The notes under the pieces were generated by a model that was given only the letters and a program-made list of their open reading frames with translations, searched no databases and was not told where the DNA came from. A program made the position numbers and the translations under genes. Positions 17,494 through 26,449 of a stretch of DNA of 64,000 nt are shown in pieces. Source of the DNA: Bacillota bacterium (lineage in GTDB: Bacteria > Bacillota > Clostridia > Lachnospirales > Lachnospiraceae); NCBI GenBank assembly GCA_023436225.1, contig JAEZKA010000003.1, positions 1 to 64,000 on the forward strand. The letters are read 5' to 3'. The number at the start of each line of letters is the position of its first letter. Within the stretch, counting starts at the first letter, position 1.

Positions 17494-17587
17494 TCCTCAT
17501 TTCGTTTATTATAGTCTTCCTATTGTAACAACAAACACTAATTACTTTCAAGTATTAATTCAGAAATCTTCAGTCAGATCCTTACAA

Positions 17588-17776
17588 TTCAGCCTATTCT
17601 ATGTCTAAAGTACAAGACTAGGGAGAAATGTTTCCCATGGTGAGTATTTGCATTCGTCGGTACTTAGGATCTGTCTTTTAGAACCTTATGTACCGCTACG
17701 AAATGCAATTAAGTGGTAACGTCTCATCCATGGGAACATTTCCTCCCTAGTCTTATCAATAGCTTGGTAGGCTGAA
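17588..17776. repeat. 189-bp palindromic element
   Basis: A nearly complete inverted repeat running from TTCAGCCTA (17588-17596) to TAGGCTGAA (17768-17776). The paired inner blocks are AAGACTAGGGAG with CTCCCTAGTCTT, AATGTTTCCCATGG with CCATGGGAACATT, TTTGCATT with AAATGCAA, and GGTAC with GTACC close to the centre near 17677. It fills the gap between the ABC exporter start and the DUF523 stop, ending 3 bases before that stop. It has the size of a MITE but no evident target duplication. It could also terminate or stabilise the DUF523 transcript. Confidence 0.75.
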
Positions 17777-17779
17777 CTA

Positions 17780-18208
17780 TTACGGCATATCCTTTTCCGT
17801 AATAACCTCAATCCCATTCTGCAATAATAGCTCCGCTGCCATTCCATTGCCAGGGATTAATGTTCCTGAGAAGGTTCCATCATATATCTGACCACAGCCG
17901 CAGGACGGACTCTTGGATTTCATGATCGCCTTACTGATTCCTAACGCTTTGGCAATTGCTAAGGTTCTTTCTGCGCCAAGCTGAAATTCTTCCGTACGGT
18001 CAATTCCCTCCTTGTTAATAATCTTCCTGTCACCGGGCTGATTCACCAGCTCACAGCTTATTCTAGGTGTTGATAAGCCTCCTAGCTGCTCCGGGCAGAC
18101 CGGAATTGCCTTCCCCTGATTAACCAGCTCAATTACCCTCTCATCTACACTGGCCCTCCCATCATACCTACAGTTCACTCCTGCCAAACAAGCGCTTACA
18201 AGATACAT
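17780..18208 (-). CDS. DUF523 family protein
   Basis: A 142-residue protein with the conserved pattern of DUF523: N-terminal LVSACLAGVNCRYDG, VCPEQLGGLSTPR, and the cysteine cluster KSKSPSCGCGQIYDGTFSG. The conserved cysteines suggest a metal or redox role, but none is established. The start at 18208 (MYLVSACL) has GGGAGG at good spacing; the upstream in-frame ATG at 18226 does not. It lies downstream of pfkA, separated by two hairpins, so it is probably transcribed separately. Confidence 0.85.
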   Translation of the reverse strand: MYLVSACLAGVNCRYDGRASVDERVIELVNQGKAIPVCPEQLGGLSTPRISCELVNQPGDRKIINKEGIDRTEEFQLGAERTLAIAKALGISKAIMKSKSPSCGCGQIYDGTFSGTLIPGNGMAAELLLQNGIEVITEKDMP

Positions 18209-18236
18209 ATAACTCCTCCCATTCATAGTCTATCTC

Positions 18237-18278
18237 AATTCGGATTGGAATAGGACCTTTGGCATTCCAAGTCGAATT
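18237..18278. repeat. Hairpin upstream of DUF523
   Basis: AATTCGGATTGGAAT and ATTCCAAGTCGAATT form a 15-bp stem with two mismatches around 12 bases. There is no U-tract. Its role is unknown; it lies in the DUF523 leader or the pfkA tail. Confidence 0.45.
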
Positions 18279-18321
18279 GGGTATCTCATTGATTAAACTT
18301 TGTATTTGTATATGAACAAAA

Positions 18322-18353
18322 AGGCTTTCCCATAATAGCATTATGTGAAAACC
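18322..18353 (-). terminator. Terminator of pfkA
   Basis: AGGCTTTCCCATAAT and ATTATGTGAAAACCT form a 15-bp stem with two mismatches and an AGC loop. The minus strand continues with TTTTTG. It lies 87 bp after the pfkA stop. Confidence 0.7.
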
Positions 18354-18439
18354 TCTTCTGTCTTGTAACCATCAATATTTCTTTATAATCATGCTATCAC
18401 ATTCGCTTCACTCGGATTATTGTTTCTTAGAAGCCTGAA

Positions 18440-19411
18440 TTACTTGGATAATCGGATGGACAGATCATACATGTATTGATCCACATCCTTCTTCATAGCC
18501 AATGCTTCTTCAATATCATAATCAACGAACTTACCGTTTTTATAGCCTACAATACGTTTACTCTGACCTGCTACCAGTAGATCCACAGCCTTTGCGCCCA
18601 TCATAGAAGCATACACACGATCTCTAGTGGTAGGGCTTCCACCTCTCTGTGCATGACCGATTATAGTAGCTCTGGTCTCCATGCCGGTTGCTGCTTCAAT
18701 TCTCTTAGCCATTCCGTTGGAATCGCCGACACCTTCTGCATTAACAATAATATAGTGCTTCTTGCCCTTCTTACGCTTCTCAATGATACTATTGATGATT
18801 CTCTGCTCATCATAATCATAGCGCTCTGAAATAAGAATCTCTTCTGCACCATTTGCAATACCACACCACAGAGCGATAAATCCGGCATGTCTTCCCATAA
18901 CCTCGATAATGCTGCATCTTTCATGGGAAGTTGAGGTATCTCTTACCTTATCAATCGTTTCCATTGCCGTATTTACTGCAGTGTCAAAACCAATGGTATA
19001 ATCCGTACAGGCGATATCCAAATCAATGGTACCGGGAAGTCCAACCGCATTGATACCTCTTCTCGCCAAAACCTGAGCTCCTTTAAAGGAACCATCTCCA
19101 CCGATTACCACCAAACCATCAATACCATGCTTTCTACAGATATCTGCAGCCTTATCCTGAACCTCAGGCTTTAGCATCTCCAAACAACGGGCCGTATACA
19201 GTATCGTTCCGCCTCTTTGAATAATATCGGATACACTTCTTGCATCCATATCTATGATATCTTCCTCTAAGAGTCCTAAAAATCCTCTCATGATACCTTT
19301 TACCTGGCAGCCTGCGGACAAAGCAGTTCTTACTACTGCTCTAATTGCAGCATTCATGCCTGGTGCATCTCCACCACTAGTCAACACGCCGATTGTTTTA
19401 ATATTACCCAT
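18440..19411 (-). CDS. pfkA: ATP-dependent 6-phosphofructokinase
   Basis: Glycolytic enzyme that phosphorylates fructose 6-phosphate; 323 residues, a normal PfkA length. Visible motifs: IGVLTSGGDAPGMNAAIRA at the N terminus, GGDGSFKGA for ATP binding, LPGTIDLDIACTDYTIGFDTA with the catalytic Asp, RDTSTSHERCSIIEVMGRHAG, and GHAQRGGSPTTRDR. The usual GTIDNDI reads GTIDLDI here, a substitution I believe occurs in related clostridia. It follows dnaE by 42 bp on the same strand, a linkage known in Firmicutes, so the two are probably one transcript. Confidence 0.96.
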   Translation of the reverse strand: MGNIKTIGVLTSGGDAPGMNAAIRAVVRTALSAGCQVKGIMRGFLGLLEEDIIDMDARSVSDIIQRGGTILYTARCLEMLKPEVQDKAADICRKHGIDGLVVIGGDGSFKGAQVLARRGINAVGLPGTIDLDIACTDYTIGFDTAVNTAMETIDKVRDTSTSHERCSIIEVMGRHAGFIALWCGIANGAEEILISERYDYDEQRIINSIIEKRKKGKKHYIIVNAEGVGDSNGMAKRIEAATGMETRATIIGHAQRGGSPTTRDRVYASMMGAKAVDLLVAGQSKRIVGYKNGKFVDYDIEEALAMKKDVDQYMYDLSIRLSK

Positions 19412-19453
19412 TATAATTACCTCCGCATCATCACAACTAAAGACTACAGTATT

Positions 19454-22400
19454 CTAATCTATTTTACCTAATTTTTCAATACTCTTTTCCGTAATTCTCA
19501 CATTTTCTTCCGTATATATTGTAATCAGCTGTCCGATTAAGTCATTATCCGCCTTTACATTTCTACTTTTGGGAAGTCTCTTAATACATTTTTCAGCTTC
19601 GCAGAAGATAACCACACTATCATTACCATCATACTGGTCCAATAAATGATACAAGGATTGCTCATTTTTTTGGAAGCCTTCCAGGTTCGGGTATTTGATC
19701 CATACCTCCTGTGGGATGCTGTCAAAGGGAATAATTTCTTGGCAAATCAACTTTGCTGCCTTTTCTTCCTCCACAGTGACCTTGCCGCGAACGAAGATTT
19801 TCTGGTCCTGCTCAAGCATGTATTTATATTTATCATAGTCCTTCGGAAATATTATCACCTCAACATTGCCGAATAAATCCTCAAGAGTAATAAATGCCAT
19901 CATACTATTGTTACGAGTAGTCTTTACTGTCTTTGAGGTGACCATACCACCGATCATCTCGATTCTTCCATCCTCTACCCTTGGTCTATCCGTATCTTCA
20001 TCGATATTAAAATCATTGGAATTCGCTGTCACATTCTTCTTGATACGATTCTCATATGCCTCCAAAGGATGCCCGCTAACGTAAATACCCAGAACCTCCT
20101 TCTCCAGAGCGAGGAGCTGATCCTTACTGTATTCATCAACCTCTGGCATATTCACCTCATAATCATTCTTCTCTTCCTCACCGGCAAAATCGAATAAGGT
20201 CATCTGTCCAGTTAAGGACTTTTTCTTATCAGCCGCAATATCATCCAGTATCTGAACATAGCATAACATCAGCTGTCTCCGATTCGGATGAAGACCAGCA
20301 AATACCCCCGCCTTAATAAAGCTTTCAACAGTTCTCTTATTTACCTCTTTCCCCGATAATCTGGTTGCAAAATCCTTCAGATTCAGGAAAAGACCATTCT
20401 CCTCTCGTTCGGCTACAATCGCTTCGATTACCGGCTTTCCGACACCCTTGATTGCAGACAAAGCATACCGGATCGATCCACCCGACACTGTAAATATTGC
20501 ATCTCCTTCATTGATATCCGGAGGAAGAATCTCAATTCCCATCTGTCTGCAGGTATAGATATATTCCGATACCTTACCAGGATTATCAATGACAGAAGTC
20601 ATCAACGCAGCCATGAATTCCACCGGATAATAGCATTTCAGGTACGCTGTCTCATAGGATACCACGGCATAAGCTGCAGCATGTGATTTATTAAAAGCAT
20701 ACCTCGCGAAGTCCATCATCTCGTCATAGATATGGTTGGCCACTGCCTCAGGAATACCATTCTTGATACAGCCGGGAACACCTTCTTCTTCGTTACCGTA
20801 GACAAAGCTCTGGCGCTCCTTAATCATGACCGATTCCTTCTTCTTAGACATAGCACGGCGAACCAGATCGCTTCGGCCATAGCTGTAACCTGCCAGATCA
20901 CGCACAATCTGCATAACCTGCTCCTGGTATACGATACAACCGTAGGTAGGAGAAAGGATCGGTTCCAGCTGAGGGCACTCATAGGTGATATGTCCGGCTT
21001 CATTCTTTCCCTTAACATACTTTGGGATGAATTCCATCGGACCGGGCCGGTATAATGAAATACCTGCAATGATATCCTCCAGATTTCTAGGCTTGAGCTC
21101 CTTCATAAAGCTCTTCATGCCTGCACTTTCTAACTGGAAGATACCCTCCGTCTTGCCGGAAGCGATCAGTTCATAAACCTTCGAATCATCATAATCAATC
21201 TTCTTTATATCAAATCGATCCTTGGCTACCCTCTTCTTATTCACCAAGACCTCTGCATTCTGTATCACGGTCAGTGTACGAAGCCCCAGGAAGTCCATCT
21301 TTAAGAGCCCCAGCTCTTCCAGTGTGGTCATGGGAAACTGCGTTGTAATGCTATCATCGGCAGAACGGGATAGGGGAACGAATTCATCCAGACTTTCCCT
21401 GCCGATCACAACTCCGGCAGCATGCATGGAGGTATGCCTTGGAAGTCCCTCTAGTCGTTTCGACATATCAATCAGATATTTGATCTCATCATTTGTCTCA
21501 TAAAGCGCACTGAGCTCTTTATTAGCTACTAATGCTTTCTCGATGGTTATTCCGAGCTCTGTCGGTATCATCTTCGCAACCGTATCCACCTGTGCATAAG
21601 GCAGATCCAGTGCACGTCCCACATCCCGAATGACACCTCTGGCGGCCATGGTACCGAAGGTGACAATCTGAACCACCTTATCCTTACCGTATTTTTTAGT
21701 TACATAATCAATTACCTCCTGCCTACGCTCAAAGCAGAAGTCAATATCGATATCAGGCATGGTAAGACGTTCCGGATTGAGGAAACGCTCAAAAAGAAGA
21801 TTATACTTAATGGGATCGATGTCCGTGATACGAAGTGCATAGGATACAATGGAGCCGGCGGCACTTCCTCGCCCCGGTCCGACACTGATATTATTATCTC
21901 TCGCATATTTAATAAAATCCCAGGTAATTAAGAAATAATCAACAAAGCCCATGCTTCGTATTGTCTCAAGCTCATAATCCAGGCGTTCCCACAGCTCATC
22001 GCTCACCGGCTGGTATCGTTCCTCCAGCCCCTCTCTACACAGCTTTGTTAGATATTCAAAGGCAGAATACGGAGCCGGCACAGGGTAAACCGGCAATTTA
22101 TACTCACCAAAGGTAATGGTCACATTACATCTTTTTGCTATGTCATAGGTATTCTCCAGAGCTTCCTTTGCATATGGAAAGAGGGCTAACATCTCCTGGG
22201 GTGATTTTAAATAAAACTGTCCTCCCTCATAACGCATACGATTTTCATCCGATACCTTTTTCTGCGTCTGAATACAGAGCAGGATATCGTGAGGATCTGC
22301 ATCCTCAGCATAGGTATAATGGACATCGTTGGTTGCAACAAGCTTTATTCCTGTCTCGCCAGACATGCGTAGAAGCGCTTGGTTAACATTCTTCTGCTCT

Positions 22401-22942
22401 TGTATTCCATGGTCCTGAAGCTCCAGAAAGAAATTATTCTTACCGAAGGTCTCCTGAAGGCGAAGAGCTGCTAGCTTTGCTTCTGCATAAAAACCTCTTC
22501 TTAGATTGGAAGCCACCTCGCCACCCAGACAGGCGCTAAGAGCAATGATACCTTCATGATATTGCTCCATAATCTCATAATCGATTCTTGGTTTATAATA
22601 AAAGCCGTCCAGAAAGCCTCTGGAGACGATTTTCATCAAATTCTGATATCCGGTATTATTCTCAGCCAGTAAAATCAGATGGTAATAGCGTTCCTCAGAA
22701 GCGCCAATTTCCCGGTCAAGCCTCGAATTCGGAGCAACATAAACCTCACAACCAATAATTGGCCGAATTCCCTCCGCCAGACAAGCCTTATAAAAATCAA
22801 TTACACCATACATTACTCCATGGTCAGTAATTGCCAGACTATCCATTCCCAGCTCCTTAGCGCGGTGCACCATCTCTTTAATCTTACCGGAGCCATCCAG
22901 TAAGCTATATTCCGTATGTAAATGAAGATGTGTAAAATTCAT
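19454..22942 (-). CDS. dnaE: DNA polymerase III alpha subunit, DnaE type
   Basis: Replicative polymerase subunit of 1162 residues. An N-terminal PHP domain begins MNFTHLHLHTEYSLLDGSGK; the palm carries the catalytic acidic motifs SVGPGRGSAAGSIVSYAL and MPDIDIDFCFERR; helix-hairpin-helix and an OB-fold (RPRVEDGRIEMIGGMVTSK) follow. There is no embedded exonuclease, as expected for DnaE rather than PolC. The start at 22942 has AGGAGG five bases upstream. A TTGACA-17-TATTAT promoter lies about 150 bp upstream, and pfkA follows. Confidence 0.97.
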   Translation of the reverse strand: MNFTHLHLHTEYSLLDGSGKIKEMVHRAKELGMDSLAITDHGVMYGVIDFYKACLAEGIRPIIGCEVYVAPNSRLDREIGASEERYYHLILLAENNTGYQNLMKIVSRGFLDGFYYKPRIDYEIMEQYHEGIIALSACLGGEVASNLRRGFYAEAKLAALRLQETFGKNNFFLELQDHGIQEQKNVNQALLRMSGETGIKLVATNDVHYTYAEDADPHDILLCIQTQKKVSDENRMRYEGGQFYLKSPQEMLALFPYAKEALENTYDIAKRCNVTITFGEYKLPVYPVPAPYSAFEYLTKLCREGLEERYQPVSDELWERLDYELETIRSMGFVDYFLITWDFIKYARDNNISVGPGRGSAAGSIVSYALRITDIDPIKYNLLFERFLNPERLTMPDIDIDFCFERRQEVIDYVTKKYGKDKVVQIVTFGTMAARGVIRDVGRALDLPYAQVDTVAKMIPTELGITIEKALVANKELSALYETNDEIKYLIDMSKRLEGLPRHTSMHAAGVVIGRESLDEFVPLSRSADDSITTQFPMTTLEELGLLKMDFLGLRTLTVIQNAEVLVNKKRVAKDRFDIKKIDYDDSKVYELIASGKTEGIFQLESAGMKSFMKELKPRNLEDIIAGISLYRPGPMEFIPKYVKGKNEAGHITYECPQLEPILSPTYGCIVYQEQVMQIVRDLAGYSYGRSDLVRRAMSKKKESVMIKERQSFVYGNEEEGVPGCIKNGIPEAVANHIYDEMMDFARYAFNKSHAAAYAVVSYETAYLKCYYPVEFMAALMTSVIDNPGKVSEYIYTCRQMGIEILPPDINEGDAIFTVSGGSIRYALSAIKGVGKPVIEAIVAEREENGLFLNLKDFATRLSGKEVNKRTVESFIKAGVFAGLHPNRRQLMLCYVQILDDIAADKKKSLTGQMTLFDFAGEEEKNDYEVNMPEVDEYSKDQLLALEKEVLGIYVSGHPLEAYENRIKKNVTANSNDFNIDEDTDRPRVEDGRIEMIGGMVTSKTVKTTRNNSMMAFITLEDLFGNVEVIIFPKDYDKYKYMLEQDQKIFVRGKVTVEEEKAAKLICQEIIPFDSIPQEVWIKYPNLEGFQKNEQSLYHLLDQYDGNDSVVIFCEAEKCIKRLPKSRNVKADNDLIGQLITIYTEENVRITEKSIEKLGKID

Positions 22943-23089
22943 GTTTTCCTCCTTCCTCATATACTATTCTATGTATCATTAAGTCTATTACATAATAACA
23001 GTTACAATGTTTAATTTCATGACATATAAATAAATATTTCAGTTGCTTCTAGTGGCTAACTTCCGTATACCCTTTATTTTCACACTATT

Positions 23090-23118
23090 ATAATATTCTA
23101 CCCAGGTATACTTGTCAA
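23090..23118 (-). promoter_or_regulatory. Sigma-A promoter of dnaE-pfkA
   Basis: Minus strand TTGACA (perfect -35), 17-base spacer, TATTAT. Transcription would start near 23083, leaving a leader of about 140 bases before the dnaE ATG. Confidence 0.75.
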
Positions 23119-23150
23119 TCGTACGTATCGAATTTCCTTGTAACGCAAGA

Positions 23151-23177
23151 AGGACTAAAGGCTTTCACTTTAGTCCT
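23151..23177 (-). terminator. Hairpin 3' of the polysaccharide deacetylase gene
   Basis: AGGACTAAAG and CTTTAGTCCT form a perfect 10-bp stem with a 7-base loop, 27 bases after the deacetylase stop. Only a short TTCTT follows on the minus strand. Confidence 0.65.
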
Positions 23178-23203
23178 AAATTCATTGCTTCACTATTATG
23201 AGC

Positions 23204-24643
23204 TCACCAATTCTTGGGTGGACGCTCCGGGTCCAATATTTCCTCAGGAGAGAATAAATCCGTAAGTCGTTCTGGAAATTCCAGCATAGCTTGACCATCA
23301 ATTGGTCGTCTGGTCATTCTTACATAATCCTTCTTGATATGCATCCATGGCTTACTATATACACCAAGGAATACGTTAAATCCGCTGTCCTTGAGGAATT
23401 GATATTTAGCACTGGAGTAGGTTCCCACAGTAGTTTCAAAATCCACACCATAGGGGAATACCAACACGTCACTGCCGCCAATCAGCGGAGCTACTTCCTT
23501 CAGCCACCTGTTTGTGTCTCTCTTCAGATGATCAATATCTATTTTTTGGAGATTCTTATGTCCCCAGCTATGGGAGCCAAGCTCCCAGCCATCAGCCTTC
23601 AAGGCCTCCGCGACTTTTTTTGCTGCCTCCACATCATTTTGATAGGTTGGCGAATCCTCGTCATTGGTTCGGTATCCAAAAATCCCTTCATATCCGGTTA
23701 AAGCTAAGAGACCTTTGGCACCCTGATAGGAGAAATCCGGATGCTCCTTCACAAAGGCATCAAGGATAGGTACTACATCAAATGGACCGGTAATGGTAGA
23801 TCCATCCTCTGACAGCATCTCGCAGGTAGGCATACCCTCGTCATCCAGAACAATTCTAGTAGCAAAACCATCTCCATCCATGTATTCATAATAGCTCACA
23901 TCGTCTACGGATATAACGAAGGGCTTCTTCCCTTCTCGTAAGTTGATTTTATTTTCTCGATATTCGTATGACCCGTCATCTAACTTTACTTTTTCCGTTA
24001 AATCCGATATATTAACAAGAACATACCCATCCTCATACATCTTCTGCATTAATTTAGAAAATTCTGATGTAGTAGTCATATACATATTGTAACCTGTTGA
24101 ATCATAATCATTATCAAAGGCCTTTGCATTATCTGCTATCAGTGAATGAAAGAATATGTGATTAATCTCAGTTATGGAATTATAGGAGCCACCAAGCGGC
24201 ACTAATGCTGCTTGCTCCCCCTCCAGCCTGGTGATTGCTTCCATCAGCATAGGGTATACTTTGTAGTCACCCTCAGATCCCTTGTATTCTTTCAGAAGCT
24301 TAATAGCACCATCATAATCATAGCCTAGGGCTAATCGGTCAGCCTGAGTAATCAGCTCCGACCTTTCCGTAATCTCCTTCTGCAATTTCTCCTGCTCCAA
24401 AAGAGCCGCCTTTTCTTCAGGAGTTAATTCCTCTACAGGCTCCACATCCTCATTGGACGTTCCTTCCTTCTCCGGCTGTTGTTGATTCTGCTCCTTACCC
24501 CCTTGGCCATTATCCACCTTCGTCGTAATATACCACCGATAAGCTCCGAATAAAGCCAATAGTATGATAATTTCTAACAGAACAAGCTTCATTAATCTTG
24601 CTGATTTTACCCTCTTTGGTTTGTTTTGATTCTGCTCTGACAT
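23204..24643 (-). CDS. Membrane-anchored polysaccharide deacetylase
   Basis: A 479-residue NodB-type (CE4) protein. The basic N terminus and one transmembrane helix (about residues 18-37, LVLLEIIILLALFGAYRWYI) anchor it outside the cell. A Glu/Gln-rich linker and a helical region (about 75-150) precede the catalytic domain, where SVDDVSYYEY takes the place of TFDDG and LGSHSWGHKNL provides the metal-binding His-x3-His. It probably deacetylates peptidoglycan or another surface glycan. Single gene with its own hairpin. Confidence 0.85.
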   Translation of the reverse strand: MSEQNQNKPKRVKSARLMKLVLLEIIILLALFGAYRWYITTKVDNGQGGKEQNQQQPEKEGTSNEDVEPVEELTPEEKAALLEQEKLQKEITERSELITQADRLALGYDYDGAIKLLKEYKGSEGDYKVYPMLMEAITRLEGEQAALVPLGGSYNSITEINHIFFHSLIADNAKAFDNDYDSTGYNMYMTTTSEFSKLMQKMYEDGYVLVNISDLTEKVKLDDGSYEYRENKINLREGKKPFVISVDDVSYYEYMDGDGFATRIVLDDEGMPTCEMLSEDGSTITGPFDVVPILDAFVKEHPDFSYQGAKGLLALTGYEGIFGYRTNDEDSPTYQNDVEAAKKVAEALKADGWELGSHSWGHKNLQKIDIDHLKRDTNRWLKEVAPLIGGSDVLVFPYGVDFETTVGTYSSAKYQFLKDSGFNVFLGVYSKPWMHIKKDYVRMTRRPIDGQAMLEFPERLTDLFSPEEILDPERPPKNW

Positions 24644-25038
24644 CTCGAACCTCTTTCTGTAACATGAAATATTTAAAACGATATCCTACTCGTTATAAAA
24701 TGCCTACTGTGCAGACGCATATCTGCTATTAAATCATATTAAAATATACGATCAAACTTCATAAAGACAGTATAACACAGAAACACCCTTAATTCCTTAC
24801 AATTATATTAATTTAGTGGTAATTAATATTAATAAATTTCACAACTTTGTAAAATGTTGGTCTGACTTGTAATATGAGATTTATTTAACTAGTTCCTTTG
24901 TAACTCACCCCCTCATTATTATTCCCATAAATAGGATTAATTATATAATCTTTCACTTATAAATCAAATTAAACAATCCATTATAAGTTACTTTCTTTGA
25001 TAAGATGGCACATTCTCACATTGATACAGTAAAATGAA

Positions 25039-25130
25039 AGGACACAAAAAAAGATATCCCCCCCCTATCGCGGACAGTCTAAATCGGAAAACTGTCTATT
25101 ATAGGGGGCACATATCCTAGTCTGTGTCCT
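25039..25130 (-). terminator. 92-bp composite hairpin after the HPr-like gene
   Basis: The only structured part of the gene-free stretch 24644-25168. Outer arms AGGACACA/TGTGTCCT, middle arms GATATC(C8)TAT with ATAGGGGGCACATATCC, and inner GACAGT/ACTGTC make one long stem. The left arm has an 8-base C run (25058-25065). It lies 38 bp after the HPr-like gene at the end of the uvrC-to-HPr cluster. The minus strand then reads TTTCATTTTA, a weak U-tract. The remainder of the gap is AT-rich with nothing recognised. Confidence 0.65.
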
Positions 25131-25168
25131 AAATAACCTCTATATTATGATTTCTTACTTAAAATCAA

Positions 25169-25423
25169 TTATTTACTGCTTAAGTACTTTTCGATATTTT
25201 CAATCGCTGCTTTTTCGTCAGGTCCATCTGTGGTTACAACAACCGATTCACCTGCTGAAATGCCCATGCTCATCATACCCATAATGCTCTTTGCATTTAC
25301 GCGCTTCTCTTTACTGGCTACATAAATACTACATTCATACTGGCTTGCAACTTGTACCAACAGTGCAACAGGTCTGGCTTCTAGACCCGTAGGGATGTTA
25401 ATAACAATCTCCTTAGTTATCAT
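25169..25423 (-). CDS. HPr-like (Crh-like) protein with Glu15 in place of His15
   Basis: An 84-residue HPr-fold protein. In HPr the GLHARP motif holds His15, phosphorylated by enzyme I during PTS transport; here the codon is GAA and the motif reads GLEARP, so PTS phosphotransfer cannot occur. Ser46 in NAKSIMGMMSMG is kept at exactly residue 46, the HprK target. Bacillus Crh has Gln15, keeps Ser46, and is encoded after yvcL/whiA, as here. A signalling role with HprK (encoded in the same cluster) and CcpA is therefore the best inference. It overlaps whiA by 11 bp. Confidence 0.9.
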   Translation of the reverse strand: MITKEIVINIPTGLEARPVALLVQVASQYECSIYVASKEKRVNAKSIMGMMSMGISAGESVVVTTDGPDEKAAIENIEKYLSSK

Positions 25424-26405
25424 TACTATTTTCCTCCTTATGCTCTCTCAATTGATCTGCTATCATACTTAACTTTCGCAATCTATGGTTAACTCCAGAT
25501 TTTCCAATTGGTGGTAATAACATTGCGCCGAGCTCCTTCAATGAAGCCTCGGGATAATCAATCCGCAATCTTGCAATATCCTCCAACCCATCTGCAAGAT
25601 CCCCTAGCCCAACCGTATCTCTGATATATAGAATATCCTCCATCTGTTTGGATGCAGCAGTAACTGTCTTGTTAATATTAGCTGCTTCGCAATTTACCTG
25701 GCGATTAATAGAGTTACGCATCTCTTTCAGTATTCTTACATTTTCTAAATTCATTAGGGCGATATGTGCCTCCATGACATTTAGAAGATCAACAATTTGA
25801 GAGCCTTCCTTAATATATACTACATAATATTTCTTACGTATTACTATCTTTGCATCAATTGAGAAGGTCTGTATCATATCCCTTAATTGCTCCGCTTTGT
25901 GAACATCGGAGACGACGATCTCCAGATGATAAGCCTTCTGCGGATCACTCATGGAACCGGAGGATAAAAATGCTCCTCTTATAAAGGCTCTCTTGCAACA
26001 GGCGTTCTGGATAATTAATTGACTGGCTAAGCCAATCCGTTCATTTTGATATAACGCCTTTTCCGTCTGTAAATTCATCTCATTCACAGGAAGCTTAGTA
26101 GCTTGCAAGATTTTTGTAACATCTTCTGATTTTCGTATGAGAAGGGTATAAATACTACTCTTGTTTAAACTAGCATGAGTTTTAACTGAGACATCATTAT
26201 TTATATTAAATGTTTTTCGGATTAATGTAAAGTACTTTCTTGCAACTACCAGATTTTCCGTCTGCAATTTTAAGTAAAATCCCTTTTCCGAACGTATTAT
26301 ATGACCTTCATAGGACAAAATAGCCGATAATTCTGCCAGTCTGCAATGTCTGGCACTGCTTATCTGCAAAGAAAGTTCTTCCTTCACATCGCTTGAAAAT
26401 GACAT
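25413..26405 (-). CDS. whiA: WhiA, DNA-binding division/sporulation regulator
   Basis: About 330 residues. The N-terminal part resembles a degenerate LAGLIDADG homing-endonuclease fold (KRAFIRGAFLSSGSMSDPQKAYHLE), and the C-terminal helix-turn-helix reads SLKELGAMLLPPIGKSGVNHRL. WhiA homologues (YvcL in Bacillus) affect cell division and chromosome segregation. I use the start at 26405 (MSFSSDVKEEL) because GGAGG lies five bases upstream; the longer frame to 26453 would overlap rapZ without a ribosome site. It sits between rapZ and the HPr-like gene. Confidence 0.95.
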   Translation of the reverse strand: MSFSSDVKEELSLQISSARHCRLAELSAILSYEGHIIRSEKGFYLKLQTENLVVARKYFTLIRKTFNINNDVSVKTHASLNKSSIYTLLIRKSEDVTKILQATKLPVNEMNLQTEKALYQNERIGLASQLIIQNACCKRAFIRGAFLSSGSMSDPQKAYHLEIVVSDVHKAEQLRDMIQTFSIDAKIVIRKKYYVVYIKEGSQIVDLLNVMEAHIALMNLENVRILKEMRNSINRQVNCEAANINKTVTAASKQMEDILYIRDTVGLGDLADGLEDIARLRIDYPEASLKELGAMLLPPIGKSGVNHRLRKLSMIADQLREHKEENSNDN

Positions 26406-26449
26406 ATGAACCTCCACTAATGAAACATTTTTGTATGCAAAAAGACGAA

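Noticed and set aside
25058..25065. Eight-C run as a phase-variation tract
   Set aside because: It is in a non-coding hairpin arm, not in a coding frame or promoter spacer.
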